Assembly: GCA_930633495.1 (NCBI GenBank)
Contig: CAKNFJ010000001.1
Location: 124,001-188,000 of the forward strand
Length of the DNA stretch: 64,000 bases
Source: Hyphomicrobiales bacterium
GTDB taxonomy: Bacteria > Pseudomonadota > Alphaproteobacteria > Rhizobiales > Beijerinckiaceae
Direction: 5' to 3'
Positions within the stretch are counted from its first letter, which is position 1. Every line of letters begins with the position of its first letter. Position numbers and translations under genes: made by a program. Positions 10,466-20,275 of this stretch are shown here, piece after piece. The notes beneath the pieces were generated by a model. The model was not told where the DNA came from. It ran no database searches and saw only the letters and a list, made by a program, of their open reading frames with translations.

Positions 10466-11641
10466 ATGAGCTTGCCTCTCGACCTCAGGACAATCTTCGT
10501 CACCGGCGCGCTGACCTGTTTCATCATCGGCGCGATGCAGTTGATGACCTTCGCGACCGGCCGCTTCACCCGCAGCCCGGTCTGGTGGGGCACGAGCAGC
10601 CTGTGCATCGGGGTCGGCCTGCTCGGCGCCGCCTTCCGCGGCGCGATTCCGGATCTGCTCTCGATCGAATTCGCCAATACCGCGATGCTGGCCGGCTGCC
10701 TGCTGCTCCTGTTCGGCATCCGCCATTTCGGCGGCCGCGAACTGCACTGGTTCGGCTTCGGCGCGACCCTGCTCGCCGTGTGGATCCTGCTCTCGCTCTC
10801 ACCCGGCGAACAGGGATATTCCGCCCGCGTGCTGATCGTCGCAGCCGTGATGGCCTTCTGCGATGCCGCCATCGTGCGCGAAGCCATCCGCCTCGCCCGG
10901 CAGGAGAAGCTGCGCTCGGCCTGGCTCCTCGCCATCCTCTTCGCCCCGACGGTCCTCATCTATGCCGGGCGGATCGTGCTGGCCGCGCTCGATCAGGTCG
11001 GCAGCACGCTGTTTCCCGCAAACTCCGGGGCGAATGCCTGGCTTGCCGCCATCGGCGTCTCCTTCATCGTCCTGCGCGGCCAGGCGCTGCTGCTGCTGGC
11101 CGCCGAGCGCTCCAACCGGATGCTGGCCGCCCTCGCGCGCCGCGACCCGCTCACGGGCGCGATGAACCGCTCCGGCGTCGAGCAATGGCTGGACGGGCAG
11201 ATGCGCAGCCCCCGCCCCGACGGCGTACGGGCTTCGATCCTTCTGGTCGACATCGATCACTTCAAGGCGGTCAACGACACGCACGGCCATGCCGCGGGCG
11301 ACGAAATCCTGCGGGTCTTCGCGCATGCCGTGCGGGGCCAGCTACGCAGCGGCGACGTCCTCGTCCGGCAAGGCGGCGATGAATTCGCGATCATCCTTCC
11401 CGATATCGGCGTGCGCGAGGCGGTACGGGTGGCCGAGCGGATTCGCGGCGTGTTCAAGGACGCGCTGGTCGAGTTCACCGAATTGCCGGGACCGCCGACG
11501 CTCAGCATCGGCGTCGCCGAAAGCGACCTGCGAGCCCGCGGCCTCGACCAGCTGCTGGCGGAGGCCGACGAAGCGCTCTACCGCGCCAAGCGGCTCGGCC
11601 GCGACCGCGTCCAGGCGCAGCTCAAGCCGATCGAGGCTTAA
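10466..11641 (+). CDS. Membrane-anchored diguanylate cyclase (GGDEF)
   Basis: The 391-residue protein has about seven hydrophobic helices in residues 1-220 and a C-terminal GGDEF domain (about 225-390) that makes cyclic di-GMP. The domain includes RRDPLTGAMNRSGVEQWL, LLVDIDHFKAVNDTHGHAAGD, the intact active-site loop GGDEF, and the product-inhibition site RSGD exactly five residues before it. It should therefore be active and feedback-inhibited. There is no PAS, HAMP or EAL domain, so the membrane part is the likely sensor. The ATG at 10466 is chosen over 10418 because it begins the first hydrophobic segment. It converges on dnaE. Confidence 0.9.
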   Translation: MSLPLDLRTIFVTGALTCFIIGAMQLMTFATGRFTRSPVWWGTSSLCIGVGLLGAAFRGAIPDLLSIEFANTAMLAGCLLLLFGIRHFGGRELHWFGFGATLLAVWILLSLSPGEQGYSARVLIVAAVMAFCDAAIVREAIRLARQEKLRSAWLLAILFAPTVLIYAGRIVLAALDQVGSTLFPANSGANAWLAAIGVSFIVLRGQALLLLAAERSNRMLAALARRDPLTGAMNRSGVEQWLDGQMRSPRPDGVRASILLVDIDHFKAVNDTHGHAAGDEILRVFAHAVRGQLRSGDVLVRQGGDEFAIILPDIGVREAVRVAERIRGVFKDALVEFTELPGPPTLSIGVAESDLRARGLDQLLAEADEALYRAKRLGRDRVQAQLKPIEA

Positions 11642-11682
11642 CCGGATCCGTCCGTGCCGAAAACCGCATTCAGCCCAATAAC

Positions 11683-14600
11683 CTATCGCAGCTCGACGCT
11701 GACGACGCCCGGCGCAGCGCGCACCGCATTGGCGATCTGCTGGTTGATCGGGAACTTGCCCGGCAATTCGATTTCGACCTCCTGGGCGCCATCGTCGAGG
11801 ATCATGACGATCGAGACCTTGCCCTCGGCGCGGACGGCCTCGCGCGGGCGGATGCGCTCGGCGATCGAAGCCACCGCCTTGTCGTCGCGCAGATAGATCA
11901 GGAGGTCCTGCTTCTGGCGCGAGGCGAGATCGTCCAGCACCTCGACATCCTCGATGCGCGGCCTGACCTCTTCGCCGTCGAGCACGGCCGAGAGGCGCAG
12001 GACAAGCGCCCGGCCCGGCTCCAGCAAGTCGCGGAAGCGCATCAGCCCTTCCGAGAACAGCACCGCCTCGAACTGGCCGCTCGGGTCGGACAAATTGACG
12101 ATGCCCATCTTGGAGCCGGACTTCGTGCGCCGCTCCGACTTGTCGATGACCGAAACCGCGACCTTGCCGACGCCGGTGCCATTGACCTTCACCGTCTGGG
12201 CGAAATCGGCATAGCGCTGCACGCGCAGCCGCTTCAGCACATGCTCGTAATCGTCGAGCGGATGGCCGGACAGGAAGAAACCGACGGCCTCATGCTCGCG
12301 CTTGAGCTTCTCGGCCGGCGCCCAGGGCTCGACCTGCGGGATGCGGAAGGCTTCCTGGACCACCCCGCCGCCGAGCAGATCGAACTGGCCGGCGGCGGCC
12401 TCGTCGCGCGTGCGGTTGGACAGCGCCAGCATGCCGTCGATCGCCGCCATGGCGCGCGCCCGATCCTCCTCCAGCTCGTCGAGCGCGCCGGCGGCGATCA
12501 GGGCTTCCAGCGTCCGCCGGTTGACGAGTTTCGTGTCGATCCGGCGGGCGAGATCGGCAAGGTCGCGGAAGGGGCCGCTCGCCGCCCGTGCCGTCACCAC
12601 CGCTTCCACGGCCGCACGGCCGACGCCCTTGATGGCACCGAGCGCGTAGAAGATCTTGCCCTCGGCCACGTCGAACTCGACGCCGGAGCGGTTGATCGCC
12701 GGCCGCTCGACCTTGATGCCGAGCCGTTCCGCGTCGCGACGGAATTCCGAGAGCTTGTCGGTATTGCCCATGTCGAGCGTCATCGACGCCGCCAGGAACT
12801 CCACCGGGAAATTCGCCTTCAGATAGGCGGTCTGGAAGGCGACGATGGCGTAGGCGGCCGCGTGGCTCTTGTTGAAGCCGTAGTCGGCGAATTTGGCGAG
12901 GAGATCGAAGATCTCGGAGGCGATGTCCTTCTTGATGCCGCCCTCGATCGCGCCCTTCACGAAGCGATCGCGCTGGGCGTCCATCTCCGCCTTGATCTTC
13001 TTGCCCATGGCGCGGCGCAACAGGTCGGCTTCGCCGAGCGAATAGCCCGAAAGCGCCTGCGCCACCTGCATCACCTGTTCCTGATAGACGATGATGCCGT
13101 GGGTCTCGCGCAGATAGGGCTCCATGCCGGGATGGAGATAGGTCGGATCCTCCAGCCCGAGCTTGCGGCGGCAATAGGTCGGGATGTTGTCCATCGGCCC
13201 CGGCCGGTAGAGCGCCACCAGCGCGATCAGATCCTCGATGCGGTCGGCCTTCATCTCGACCAGGGCCTTGCGCATGCCGACCGATTCCACCTGGAACACG
13301 CCGACCGTCTCGCCGCGGGCCAGCATGGCGTAGGTCGTCGGGTCGTCGAAGGGCAGCTTGGCGAGATCGATATGGATGTCGCGCTGGGCGATGAGCTTCA
13401 CCGCCGTGGTCAGCGTCGTCAGCGTCTTGAGGCCGAGGAAGTCGAACTTCACCAGCCCCGCCTGCTCGACCCATTTCATGTTGAACTGGGTGACGCGCAT
13501 GCCGGTGCGCGGATCGACCGAGAGCGCGACGAGCTGTTCGAGCGGACGATCGCCGATCACCACGCCTGCCGCGTGAGTCGAAGCATGCCGGTGAAGCCCT
13601 TCCAGCTTCTGGCCAATTTCCAGCAGGCGGGAGACGATCGGTTCGTCTTCGGCCGCCTGCTGCAGCTTCGGCTCGCCCTCGATGGCATCCTTCAGCGAAA
13701 TTGGCTTGGCCGGGTTCTGCGGCACGAGCTTGGTCAGCTTGTCGACCTGGCCATAGGGCATTTCGAGCACGCGGCCGACGTCGCGCAGCACGCCGCGCGC
13801 CAAGAGCGTGCCGAAGGTGATGATCTGCGCGACGCGCTCCTGGCCGTAATGGTGCTTGACGTAGTCGATCACCTCTTCGCGCCGGTTCTGGCAGAAGTCG
13901 ATGTCGAAGTCCGGCATCGAGACGCGGTCCGGATTGAGAAAGCGCTCGAAGAGCAGGCCGAAACGCAGCGGATCGACGTCGGTGATGGTCAGCGCATAGG
14001 CGACGAGCGAACCCGCGCCCGAGCCGCGACCCGGGCCGACCGGAATGTCATGGGCCTTGGCCCATTTGATGAAGTCCGAGACGATCAGGAAGTAGCCCGG
14101 GAACTTCATCCGGGTGATGATCGAAAGCTCGAAATCGAGGCGCTTGTCATAGTCCTCGACCGTGAAGCCCTCGGCCGGGCCGTGCTTGGCGAGCCGCGCC
14201 GCCAGGCCGGCACGGGCCTGCTCTTGAAGCTCCTCGGCCTCGTCGCGTCCCTCCTCGCCGAAGCGCGGCAGGATCGGCTTGCGCGTCGAGACGCGCCAAT
14301 GGCAGCGCATCGCGATCTCGACCGTGTTCGCCAGCGCCTCCGGCAGATCGGCGAAGCGCTTCCGCATCTCGGCGCGCGAGGCGAAATAGTGCTCCGGCGT
14401 CACGCGCCTGCGTTCGCCGTCCGAGACGAGCCGGCCCTCTGCCACGGCGAGCAGCGCGTCATGCGCGTCGAAATCCGCGGGCTTGGCGAAGAACGGCTCG
14501 TTGGTCGCGACGATCGGCAGGTCGGCGTCATAGGCGAGGCGCAGGAGATGCGCCTCCAGCGCGGCCTCCCCATCCCCGCCATGCCGCTGGATCTCGACAT

Positions 14601-15156
14601 AGAGCCGGTCGCCATAGATCCCGGCAAGCGTCGCGAGGCGGGACGTCGCCAGCGGCAATTGACCGTTGCGCAGTGCGACGTCGACCGGCCCGTCCTGACC
14701 GCCGGTCAGGGCGATCAGCCCGGCGTTGAAGGCGGAGAGCCGCTCGACCGTGGTGACAGGTTGTCCGGCGCCGCCGGTCGCCAGCGCGGCTTCGCTGACG
14801 AGCTTCATCAAATTGCCGTAGCCGGCCTCGTTCATCGCGAGCAGAACGATATGCGGCAAACGTTGCGGCTGCGCCGGCCTGCGGCCGCCCTCGTTGTCGT
14901 CGGCGAACTCGACCGAGACCTGCACGCCGACGATCGGCTGCAAGCCCGAGCCCGCCAGCTTCTCGGAGAATTCGAGCGCACCGAAGAGATTGTCGCTGTC
15001 GGTCAGCGCCAGAGCCGGCTGGCCGTCGGCCGCGGCGAGCTTCGAGAGCGTCGCGATGGTCATCGCGCCTTCGAGCAGCGAATAGCTCGAATGGACATGG
15101 AGGTGGACGAAGCCGATGTCCTGGAGAACGCGCGCCTCGCCAGCTTCCCGACCCAT
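11683..15156 (-). CDS. dnaE: DNA polymerase III subunit alpha
   Basis: This is the replicative polymerase catalytic subunit. At 1157 residues it is the normal DnaE1 length. The PHP domain opens with FVHLHVHSSYSLLEGAM at residues 16-32. The C-family polymerase palm contains VGPGRGSGAGSLVAYAL and the catalytic aspartates in MPDFDIDFCQNRR. Later come RAMGKKIKAEMD, a helix-hairpin-helix segment (ALGAIKGVGRAAVEAVV), and an OB-fold with GKVAVSVIDKSERRTKSGSKM. The ATG at 15156 follows GGGAG. An opposite-strand open frame of 989 codons covers the same bases and is a codon-bias shadow. Confidence 0.97.
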   Translation of the reverse strand: MGREAGEARVLQDIGFVHLHVHSSYSLLEGAMTIATLSKLAAADGQPALALTDSDNLFGALEFSEKLAGSGLQPIVGVQVSVEFADDNEGGRRPAQPQRLPHIVLLAMNEAGYGNLMKLVSEAALATGGAGQPVTTVERLSAFNAGLIALTGGQDGPVDVALRNGQLPLATSRLATLAGIYGDRLYVEIQRHGGDGEAALEAHLLRLAYDADLPIVATNEPFFAKPADFDAHDALLAVAEGRLVSDGERRRVTPEHYFASRAEMRKRFADLPEALANTVEIAMRCHWRVSTRKPILPRFGEEGRDEAEELQEQARAGLAARLAKHGPAEGFTVEDYDKRLDFELSIITRMKFPGYFLIVSDFIKWAKAHDIPVGPGRGSGAGSLVAYALTITDVDPLRFGLLFERFLNPDRVSMPDFDIDFCQNRREEVIDYVKHHYGQERVAQIITFGTLLARGVLRDVGRVLEMPYGQVDKLTKLVPQNPAKPISLKDAIEGEPKLQQAAEDEPIVSRLLEIGQKLEGLHRHASTHAAGVVIGDRPLEQLVALSVDPRTGMRVTQFNMKWVEQAGLVKFDFLGLKTLTTLTTAVKLIAQRDIHIDLAKLPFDDPTTYAMLARGETVGVFQVESVGMRKALVEMKADRIEDLIALVALYRPGPMDNIPTYCRRKLGLEDPTYLHPGMEPYLRETHGIIVYQEQVMQVAQALSGYSLGEADLLRRAMGKKIKAEMDAQRDRFVKGAIEGGIKKDIASEIFDLLAKFADYGFNKSHAAAYAIVAFQTAYLKANFPVEFLAASMTLDMGNTDKLSEFRRDAERLGIKVERPAINRSGVEFDVAEGKIFYALGAIKGVGRAAVEAVVTARAASGPFRDLADLARRIDTKLVNRRTLEALIAAGALDELEEDRARAMAAIDGMLALSNRTRDEAAAGQFDLLGGGVVQEAFRIPQVEPWAPAEKLKREHEAVGFFLSGHPLDDYEHVLKRLRVQRYADFAQTVKVNGTGVGKVAVSVIDKSERRTKSGSKMGIVNLSDPSGQFEAVLFSEGLMRFRDLLEPGRALVLRLSAVLDGEEVRPRIEDVEVLDDLASRQKQDLLIYLRDDKAVASIAERIRPREAVRAEGKVSIVMILDDGAQEVEIELPGKFPINQQIANAVRAAPGVVSVELR

Positions 15157-15271
15157 ACCTTGCTCCCATCGTCGCCGCCGCGCGACTCGCCTTGTCCGTC
15201 CTCCTTATGAAACCTCGGCGCGGGCGGCGTCGAGGGTTCCGTGAGCGTGCTGTGGATGGCTCCTGCCGCTT

Positions 15272-15382
15272 TCAGACATGCGGCCCGGAGAAGATCGCGG
15301 CCCAGAGCCAGATCATGCCGAGGAAGACGCCGAGCGAGGCGATCTCGGCAAGGCCGGCGGCGAATTTACGCGCTGCAGTCAT
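15272..15382 (-). CDS. 36-residue single-span membrane protein
   Basis: Reading on the minus strand, an ATG at 15382 preceded by GGAGG at 5-base spacing opens a 36-codon frame ending in TGA at 15272. The product starts MTAARKFAAGLAEIASLG, continues with one strongly hydrophobic tryptophan-containing helix (VFLGMIWLWAAIF) and ends SGPHV. The near-perfect ribosome binding site and the clean Lys/Arg-then-helix layout argue for a real small protein. It lies between dnaE and lolD on the same strand. I know no family for it. Confidence 0.6.
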   Translation of the reverse strand: MTAARKFAAGLAEIASLGVFLGMIWLWAAIFSGPHV

Positions 15383-15646
15383 GAGAACCTCCGTCGTTCT
15401 TGGTAAGTTCATATTAGTTCATGATTTGTTCTCGTCAACTGATGTGGTGGAGAGGCACGGCCTTGGTCGCCCAAAGAGTCAATGATTGCTTAACGGCGGG
15501 AGCATGCGGCACATCGCGCCGTGGAGAGCTGCGTCAGACTCGGGCTTGATCCGAGCATCCCCCGCCGGATGAGGCATCCGAATGCTCCGCGTCCGGCAAT
15601 TCTCGGGGCGCCGCCTCGCTTCGCCCGAGAATGACTCGTTGACCAT
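15383..15646. other. Non-coding stretch between the small membrane ORF and lolD
   Basis: Apart from the palindromic element at 15531-15636, I see no gene in these 264 bases. The part from 15383 to 15480 is comparatively AT-rich (for example ttggtaagttcatattag) and probably holds the promoter of the 36-residue ORF and perhaps of dnaE. Confidence 0.5.
15531..15636. repeat. Palindromic intergenic element 3' of lolD
   Basis: It opens with GCGTCAGACTCGGGCTTGAT and ends with a stem in which ATTCTCGGG (15599-15607) pairs perfectly with CCCGAGAAT (15624-15632). It begins about 10 bases beyond the lolD stop and could also act as a transcript end. The style (CGGGCTTG...GAATGAC) is like the other dispersed elements in this window, but no second close copy is present here. 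Confidence 0.55.
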
Positions 15647-16336
15647 TCAGCCGAGGGGTACGACCAATCCCTCGCGGATCGTCACCTGCCGGTCCATCTG
15701 GCGCGCCAGTTCGAGGTTATGCGTCGCGATCAGCGCCGCCAGCCCGGATGCGCGCGCCAGCGCCAGCAGCGTCCCGAAGACGTGCTGGGAGGTGTGCGGA
15801 TCGAGATTGCCGGTCGGCTCGTCGGCCAGCAGCAGGCGCGGGCCGTTGGCGACGGCCCGGCCGATGGCGACGCGCTGCTGCTCGCCGCCCGAGAGTTCGC
15901 CCGGCAAATGATCCAGCCGCTCGCCAAGGCCGAGGAAGGTCAACAGTTCCGCCGCCCGCTCCTCCGCCGTGCCACGCGGCAAGCCGCGGATGCGCTGCGG
16001 CAGCACGACGTTCTCCAGCGCCGTGAACTCGGGCAGGAGATGGTGGAACTGATAGACGAAGCCGATCTCGGTGCGGCGCAGCCGCGTGCGTCCGGCATCG
16101 TCGAGCTTGGTCGTGGCAAGCCCGCCGACGAAGACCTCGCCGGCATCCGGCTTCTCGAGCAGGCCGGCAACATGCAGCAGCGTCGACTTGCCGGTGCCGC
16201 TCGGCGCGACCAGCGCCACGACCTCGCCCGGCCAGAGCGCGAAATCGGCCCGGCGCAGCACTTCGAGCGGCGCGTCGCTCTGCGGATAGAAGCGCTCGAC
16301 CTGCGAGAGGAAGAGCGCGGGCATCTCTTGCGCCAT
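15647..16336 (-). CDS. lolD: Lipoprotein-releasing ABC transporter ATPase LolD
   Basis: LolD powers release of lipoproteins from the inner membrane to the LolA chaperone. Its 229 residues carry Walker A (APSGTGKST), Q-loop [18 protein letters not shown], the ABC signature [14 protein letters not shown], Walker [14 protein letters not shown] and the switch His in [10 protein letters not shown]. The Q-loop text and the position 4 bases after the lolC/E stop make it LolD and not a general MacB-type ATPase. Confidence 0.95.
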   Translation of the reverse strand: MAQEMPALFLSQVERFYPQSDAPLEVLRRADFALWPGEVVALVAPSGTGKSTLLHVAGLLEKPDAGEVFVGGLATTKLDDAGRTRLRRTEIGFVYQFHHLLPEFTALENVVLPQRIRGLPRGTAEERAAELLTFLGLGERLDHLPGELSGGEQQRVAIGRAVANGPRLLLADEPTGNLDPHTSQHVFGTLLALARASGLAALIATHNLELARQMDRQVTIREGLVVPLG

Positions 16337-16340
16337 CGGC

Positions 16341-17630
16341 TCAACCCATCCTGAGAGCTTCGACCGGATCGAGGCGTGCCGCCTTCCAGGCCGGGTAGAG
16401 CGTCGCCAGCAGCGACAGCGTCAGCGCCATCAGTACGACGCTCACCACCTCCCGCCAGTCGATGACAGAGGGAATGTCGCTGAGGAAGCGCACGGTCGGG
16501 TCCCAGAGATTGGCGCCGGTGATCCAGTTCAGCGCTGCCATGATCGACTTGATGTTGTTGGCGAAGAGCACGCCAAGGATGAGCCCGGCGAGCGTGCCGA
16601 TGACGCCGATCGCCGCCCCGGTGATGAGGAAGACGCGCAGCACCGTGCCGCGCGTCGCCCCCATGGTGCGCATGATGGCGATGTCGGCGGTCTTGTCCTT
16701 CACCAGCATGATCAGGCCGGAAACGATGTTGAGCGCCGCCACCAGCACGATCAGCGTCAGGATGATGAACATCACGTTCCGCTCGACTTCCAGCGCGTTG
16801 AAGAACGAGCGATTGCGCTGGCGCCAGTCCGAAAGCACGAGCGGGCGCGGCGCATCGGCCTCGATCGCATCGCGCACGGTCTGTGTCCGGTCGGGATTGT
16901 CGACGAAGATCTCGATGACGTTCACATCGCCGTCGCGGTTGAAATAGGCCTGACTCTCCGCCAGCGGCATGTAGACGAAGGTGCCGTCGAACTCGGTCAT
17001 GCCGATCTCGAAGATCGCCTTGACCGGATAGGCCTTGATGCGCGGGGCCGTACCGAAGGGGGTCGAGGCGCCCTGCGGCGAGACCAGCGTCATCGAGTCG
17101 CCGACCTGGATGCCGAGCGCATTGGCGAGGCGGCGGCCGATGGCGACGCCGGGTGTCGTATCGAAGCCGTCGAGCGTGCCGGCCTTGACGTTCCCGCCGA
17201 TGAAGGGAATCGCCTTGATATCGGCCTCGCGCACGCCGCGGACCAGCACGCCGTTGTTCCCGGTCTGCGAGGAGGCGAGCGCCTGCCCCTCGACGAGCGG
17301 GATCGCAAGCCTGACGCCGGGGATCTTGGCGAGTTTCTGTGCGACGATATCGTAATCGTCCAGCGGCCGGTCGATCGGCGTGGCGAAGATGTGCCCGTTC
17401 ACGCCGACGATCTTCTCCAGCAGCTCCTTGCGGAAGCCGTTCATCACCGACATCACGATGATCAGCGTCGCGACGCCGAGCAGGATGCCGAGGAAGGAGA
17501 AGCCGGCGATCACCGAGACGAAGCCCTCGCGCCGGCGCGTGCGCAGGTAGCGCCCGGCCAGCAGCCATTCGAACCCGGCGAAGGCTTTCGTCCCGGTCGG
17601 AACGGCAGCGTTGTCGGCAACGACGCTCAT
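16341..17630 (-). CDS. Lipoprotein-releasing system transmembrane protein LolC/LolE
   Basis: This is the membrane partner of LolD, 429 residues. The layout is FtsX/MacB-like: one helix near residues 40-65 ([21 protein letters not shown]), a large periplasmic domain, then three helices in the last 160 residues, ending in [20 protein letters not shown], the coupling-helix signature of the family. Only one such gene is present, as is usual in alphaproteobacteria where a single LolC/E-type subunit (often called LolF) replaces the LolC/LolE pair. The ATG at 17630 was chosen over 17744 because the longer N-terminus is basic and unconserved. Confidence 0.92.
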   Translation of the reverse strand: MSVVADNAAVPTGTKAFAGFEWLLAGRYLRTRRREGFVSVIAGFSFLGILLGVATLIIVMSVMNGFRKELLEKIVGVNGHIFATPIDRPLDDYDIVAQKLAKIPGVRLAIPLVEGQALASSQTGNNGVLVRGVREADIKAIPFIGGNVKAGTLDGFDTTPGVAIGRRLANALGIQVGDSMTLVSPQGASTPFGTAPRIKAYPVKAIFEIGMTEFDGTFVYMPLAESQAYFNRDGDVNVIEIFVDNPDRTQTVRDAIEADAPRPLVLSDWRQRNRSFFNALEVERNVMFIILTLIVLVAALNIVSGLIMLVKDKTADIAIMRTMGATRGTVLRVFLITGAAIGVIGTLAGLILGVLFANNIKSIMAALNWITGANLWDPTVRFLSDIPSVIDWREVVSVVLMALTLSLLATLYPAWKAARLDPVEALRMG

Positions 17631-17673
17631 GCTGCTGCTCTCGCCATGCGGGGATCTTTGGCGCGGTGCTGCG

Positions 17674-19005
17674 TCACGCCGACCGGCCCTTGAAGCGGTC
17701 GAGCGCAGCGTCCAGCGAGACGAGTTCGCGCTCGCCGCCGGCACGGCGCTTCAGCTCGACCTTGCCCTCGGCCAGCCCCTTCGGGCCGACGATGATCTGC
17801 CAGGGCACGCCGATCAGATCGGCGGTGGCGAATTTGGCGCCGGGCCGATCGTCGGTGTCGTCGAGCACGGCGTCGTAGCCCCTGGCGAGCAGGTGCTTGT
17901 AGATCTGCTCGGCTGCGCCGTCGGTCGCCGCATCGCCGACCTTGAGGTTGATGACCGCGACATCGAAGGGCGCGATCTCGTCCGGCCAGACGATGCCGGC
18001 ATCGTCATGCCCGGCCTCGATCAGCGCGGCGACGAGACGGCTCGGGCCGATGCCGTAGGAGCCGCCATGCAGCAGCACGGGCTGGCCGTCCGGCCCAGCC
18101 ACCGCCGCGCCCATCGGCTCGGAGTATTTCGTGCCGAAATAGAAGATGTGGCCGACCTCGATGCCGCGCGCCGACACGCGCTTCTCTTCCGGAACCGCCT
18201 CGAAGGCGGCCTTGTCGTGCATTTCCTCGGTCGCGGCGTAGAGGCTCGTCCACTTGTCGAAGACGCCCTGCAGGCCGGCGACGCTGTCGAAATCGGTGTC
18301 GGCCGCCGGCGTCTCGAAAGTCAGGTAGTCGCTGTGGCAGAAGACCTCGCTCTCGCCGGTCGAGGCGAGCACGATGAACTCGTGGGAGAGATCGCCACCG
18401 ATCGGGCCGGTATCGGCCTTCATCGGGATCGCCTTCAGGCCCAGCCGCGCGAAAGTGCGCAGATAGGCCGTGAACATGCGATTATAGGCGTGGCGCGCCG
18501 CGTCCTTGTCGAGATCGAAGGAATAAGCGTCCTTCATCAGGAACTCGCGCCCGCGCATCACGCCGAAGCGCGGACGGACCTCGTCGCGGAACTTCCACTG
18601 GATGTGATAGAGATTGAGCGGCAGGTCCTTGTAGGACTTGACGTAGGAGCGGACGATCTCGGTGACCATCTCCTCGTTGGTCGGGCCATAGAGCATGTCG
18701 CGCTCATGCCGGTCCTTGATGCGCAGCATCTCCTTGCCATAGGCGTCGTAGCGCCCGCTCTCGCGCCAGAGATCGGCCGACTGGATCGTCGGCATCAGGA
18801 TCTCGATGGCGCCCGAGCGATTCTGCTCCTCGCGGATGACGTTGCTGATCTTGTTGAGCACCCGCAGGCCCAGCGGCAGCCAGGAATAGATGCCGGCCGA
18901 TTGCTGGCGAATCATGCCGGCGCGCAGCATCAGCCGGTGCGAGACGATCTCCGCCTCCTTGGGCGTGTCACGCAGGAGAGGCAGGAAATAGCGGGAAAGA
19001 CGCAT
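17674..19005 (-). CDS. proS: Prolyl-tRNA synthetase (short form)
   Basis: This class II synthetase charges tRNA-Pro. At 443 residues it is the short alphaproteobacterial form lacking the INS editing domain that the enterobacterial enzyme carries. Motif 2 region [21 protein letters not shown] and motif 3 region [17 protein letters not shown] are intact. The anticodon-binding domain follows from about residue 340. The ATG at 19005 begins [19 protein letters not shown]. It is followed after about 43 bases by lolC/E. Without the INS domain, any editing of Ala-tRNA-Pro would have to come from a separate protein elsewhere. Confidence 0.97.
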   Translation of the reverse strand: MRLSRYFLPLLRDTPKEAEIVSHRLMLRAGMIRQQSAGIYSWLPLGLRVLNKISNVIREEQNRSGAIEILMPTIQSADLWRESGRYDAYGKEMLRIKDRHERDMLYGPTNEEMVTEIVRSYVKSYKDLPLNLYHIQWKFRDEVRPRFGVMRGREFLMKDAYSFDLDKDAARHAYNRMFTAYLRTFARLGLKAIPMKADTGPIGGDLSHEFIVLASTGESEVFCHSDYLTFETPAADTDFDSVAGLQGVFDKWTSLYAATEEMHDKAAFEAVPEEKRVSARGIEVGHIFYFGTKYSEPMGAAVAGPDGQPVLLHGGSYGIGPSRLVAALIEAGHDDAGIVWPDEIAPFDVAVINLKVGDAATDGAAEQIYKHLLARGYDAVLDDTDDRPGAKFATADLIGVPWQIIVGPKGLAEGKVELKRRAGGERELVSLDAALDRFKGRSA

Positions 19006-19339
19006 CGGAAAACCTGTTGGAGGGCGCCGCGCGGAGGGCCGCGCCAAAGATCAGTGAACGAGTCGCTTCATCTGAGAGACACCATCGCTCTCGGCAAAAT
19101 GCAAACCAAAATCAGCAGAAAGCGACGGAAGATGGCGAAGTTGTGGGTCGTTCGTCTCTGCTCGCCGGTGCGGATGAGATGTCGCTCCGGAAACACTTCG
19201 TCATTCCGGACAAGCCGCGTTAGCGGCGCCGATCCGGAATCCATCACAGGGCGCCAAACCCTATGATGGATTCCGGGTCTCCCTTCGGTCGCCCGGAATG
19301 ACGGAACCCGTATTGCGAAAGACAGGCGCCGGGTCGGCG
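19006..19339. other. Intergenic stretch between coaD and proS
   Basis: The stretch is 334 bases. The part next to coaD holds the palindromic element at 19199-19303. I see no coding frame, RNA hairpin or convincing promoter in 19006-19198, although proS must be transcribed from here or from coaD. It is one of the two junctions of the proposed block rearrangement. Confidence 0.5.
19199..19303. repeat. Palindromic element, family A copy 1
   Basis: CGTCATTCCGG (19199-19209) and CCGGAATGACG (19293-19303) are perfect 11-bp terminal inverted repeats. A nested pair CCGGAATCCATCA (19234-19246) and TGATGGATTCCGG (19264-19276) is also perfect. The same architecture and much of the same sequence recur at 55824-55932, which shows it is a dispersed repeat and not a one-off terminator. 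Confidence 0.85.
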
Positions 19340-19840
19340 TCAGTTTCCGACGAAGCGCGCCTTCAAAGCGGCGAGCACGGGGGCCGGCACGAAGGGCGAG
19401 ACATCCCCGCCCATCGCCGCGATCTGGCGCACCAGCGTCGCGGTAATGTAGCGCACGCCGGGCGAAGCCGGCAGGAAGACGGTCTGCACATCCGGCGCCA
19501 TCGTGCCGTTCATGCCCGCCATCTGCATCTCGTAGTCGAGATCGGTGCCGTCGCGCAGGCCGCGGATGATGATCGAGGCCCCTGCCCGGCGCGCGGCCTC
19601 GACGGCCAGGTCGTCGAAGGTCACGACATCGAGCGCAGCGCCCTTCGCCGCCAGCAGCGGCGTCGCCACCTCGCGCACCAGCCCGGCGCGCTGCTCGACG
19701 GAAAGCAGCGGGGTCTTGCCGGGATGGACCCCGATCGCGACCACCAGCCTGTCGCAGAGTCCGGCCGCTGCCGCGATGACGTCGGCATGGCCGTTGGTCA
19801 CGGGGTCGAAGGAGCCGGTGTAGAAAGCGATGCGTGCCAT
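19340..19840 (-). CDS. coaD: Phosphopantetheine adenylyltransferase
   Basis: CoaD catalyses the penultimate step of coenzyme A synthesis (4'-phosphopantetheine + ATP to dephospho-CoA). In its 166 residues the nucleotidyltransferase T/HxGH motif is TNGH in [17 protein letters not shown]. The second signature is [16 protein letters not shown] near the C-terminus. The ATG at 19840 gives the standard length; the longer frame to 19927 starts in non-conserved sequence. In many Hyphomicrobiales coaD is followed by the two cyclophilin genes; here it is followed by proS. Confidence 0.96.
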   Translation of the reverse strand: MARIAFYTGSFDPVTNGHADVIAAAAGLCDRLVVAIGVHPGKTPLLSVEQRAGLVREVATPLLAAKGAALDVVTFDDLAVEAARRAGASIIIRGLRDGTDLDYEMQMAGMNGTMAPDVQTVFLPASPGVRYITATLVRQIAAMGGDVSPFVPAPVLAALKARFVGN

Positions 19841-19996
19841 GATGCCAGCGTTAGAGCATCGGCCCGAAAAGTGGAACGCGGTTTTCGGAAAAAGCCGATG
19901 CCCCAGCGACTGACCTGAGGGCGACAAGCGGCACCGCCGTTACGCAGGGGCCGGAGCAGCCGGGCGGACCTGCCGCAAGGCAAGCCCGATGCAGCG

Positions 19997-20119
19997 TCAG
20001 GAAAGCGGTACGAGCGCCGTCAGCGCAGCGGCACTGCCGAGAATGATCGTCAGGCAGATCATCAGGGAGGCGACGAAGGAAACGTGGCGGGACACGACGT
20101 GGAAGGGGTAGGCATGCAT
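19997..20119 (-). CDS. 40-residue single-span membrane protein
   Basis: An ATG at 20119 on the minus strand opens a 40-codon frame ending in TGA at 19997. The product starts MHAYPFHVVSRHVSF and continues with a long hydrophobic helix (VASLMICLTIILGSAAALTA), ending LVPLS. GAGG lies 9 bases before the ATG. It is divergent from the ABC-F gene and upstream of coaD. Family and function are unknown. The hydrophobic layout and ribosome binding site support it, but a short frame of this kind in high-GC DNA could also be chance. Confidence 0.45.
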   Translation of the reverse strand: MHAYPFHVVSRHVSFVASLMICLTIILGSAAALTALVPLS

Positions 20120-20275
20120 CGAAGACTGCCTCGCGAATCAGGAATGACTCTGTTTCCGTTGGGTGAAGGTGTCAGCGGGCCGTGGCGCGGCGAGATCGTG
20201 ACGAAATCGTGACGGCAGACCCATATTCCGGCTTTGCATTGCGTTTTTGCGCGCAAACCGCCTAAACCGGCGGCC

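Noticed and set aside
12241..15210. A plus-strand open frame of 989 codons opposite dnaE
   Set aside because: It is the antisense frame of a complete, motif-bearing dnaE in high-GC DNA. Its translation is Asp/Arg/Gly-rich with no recognisable domain.
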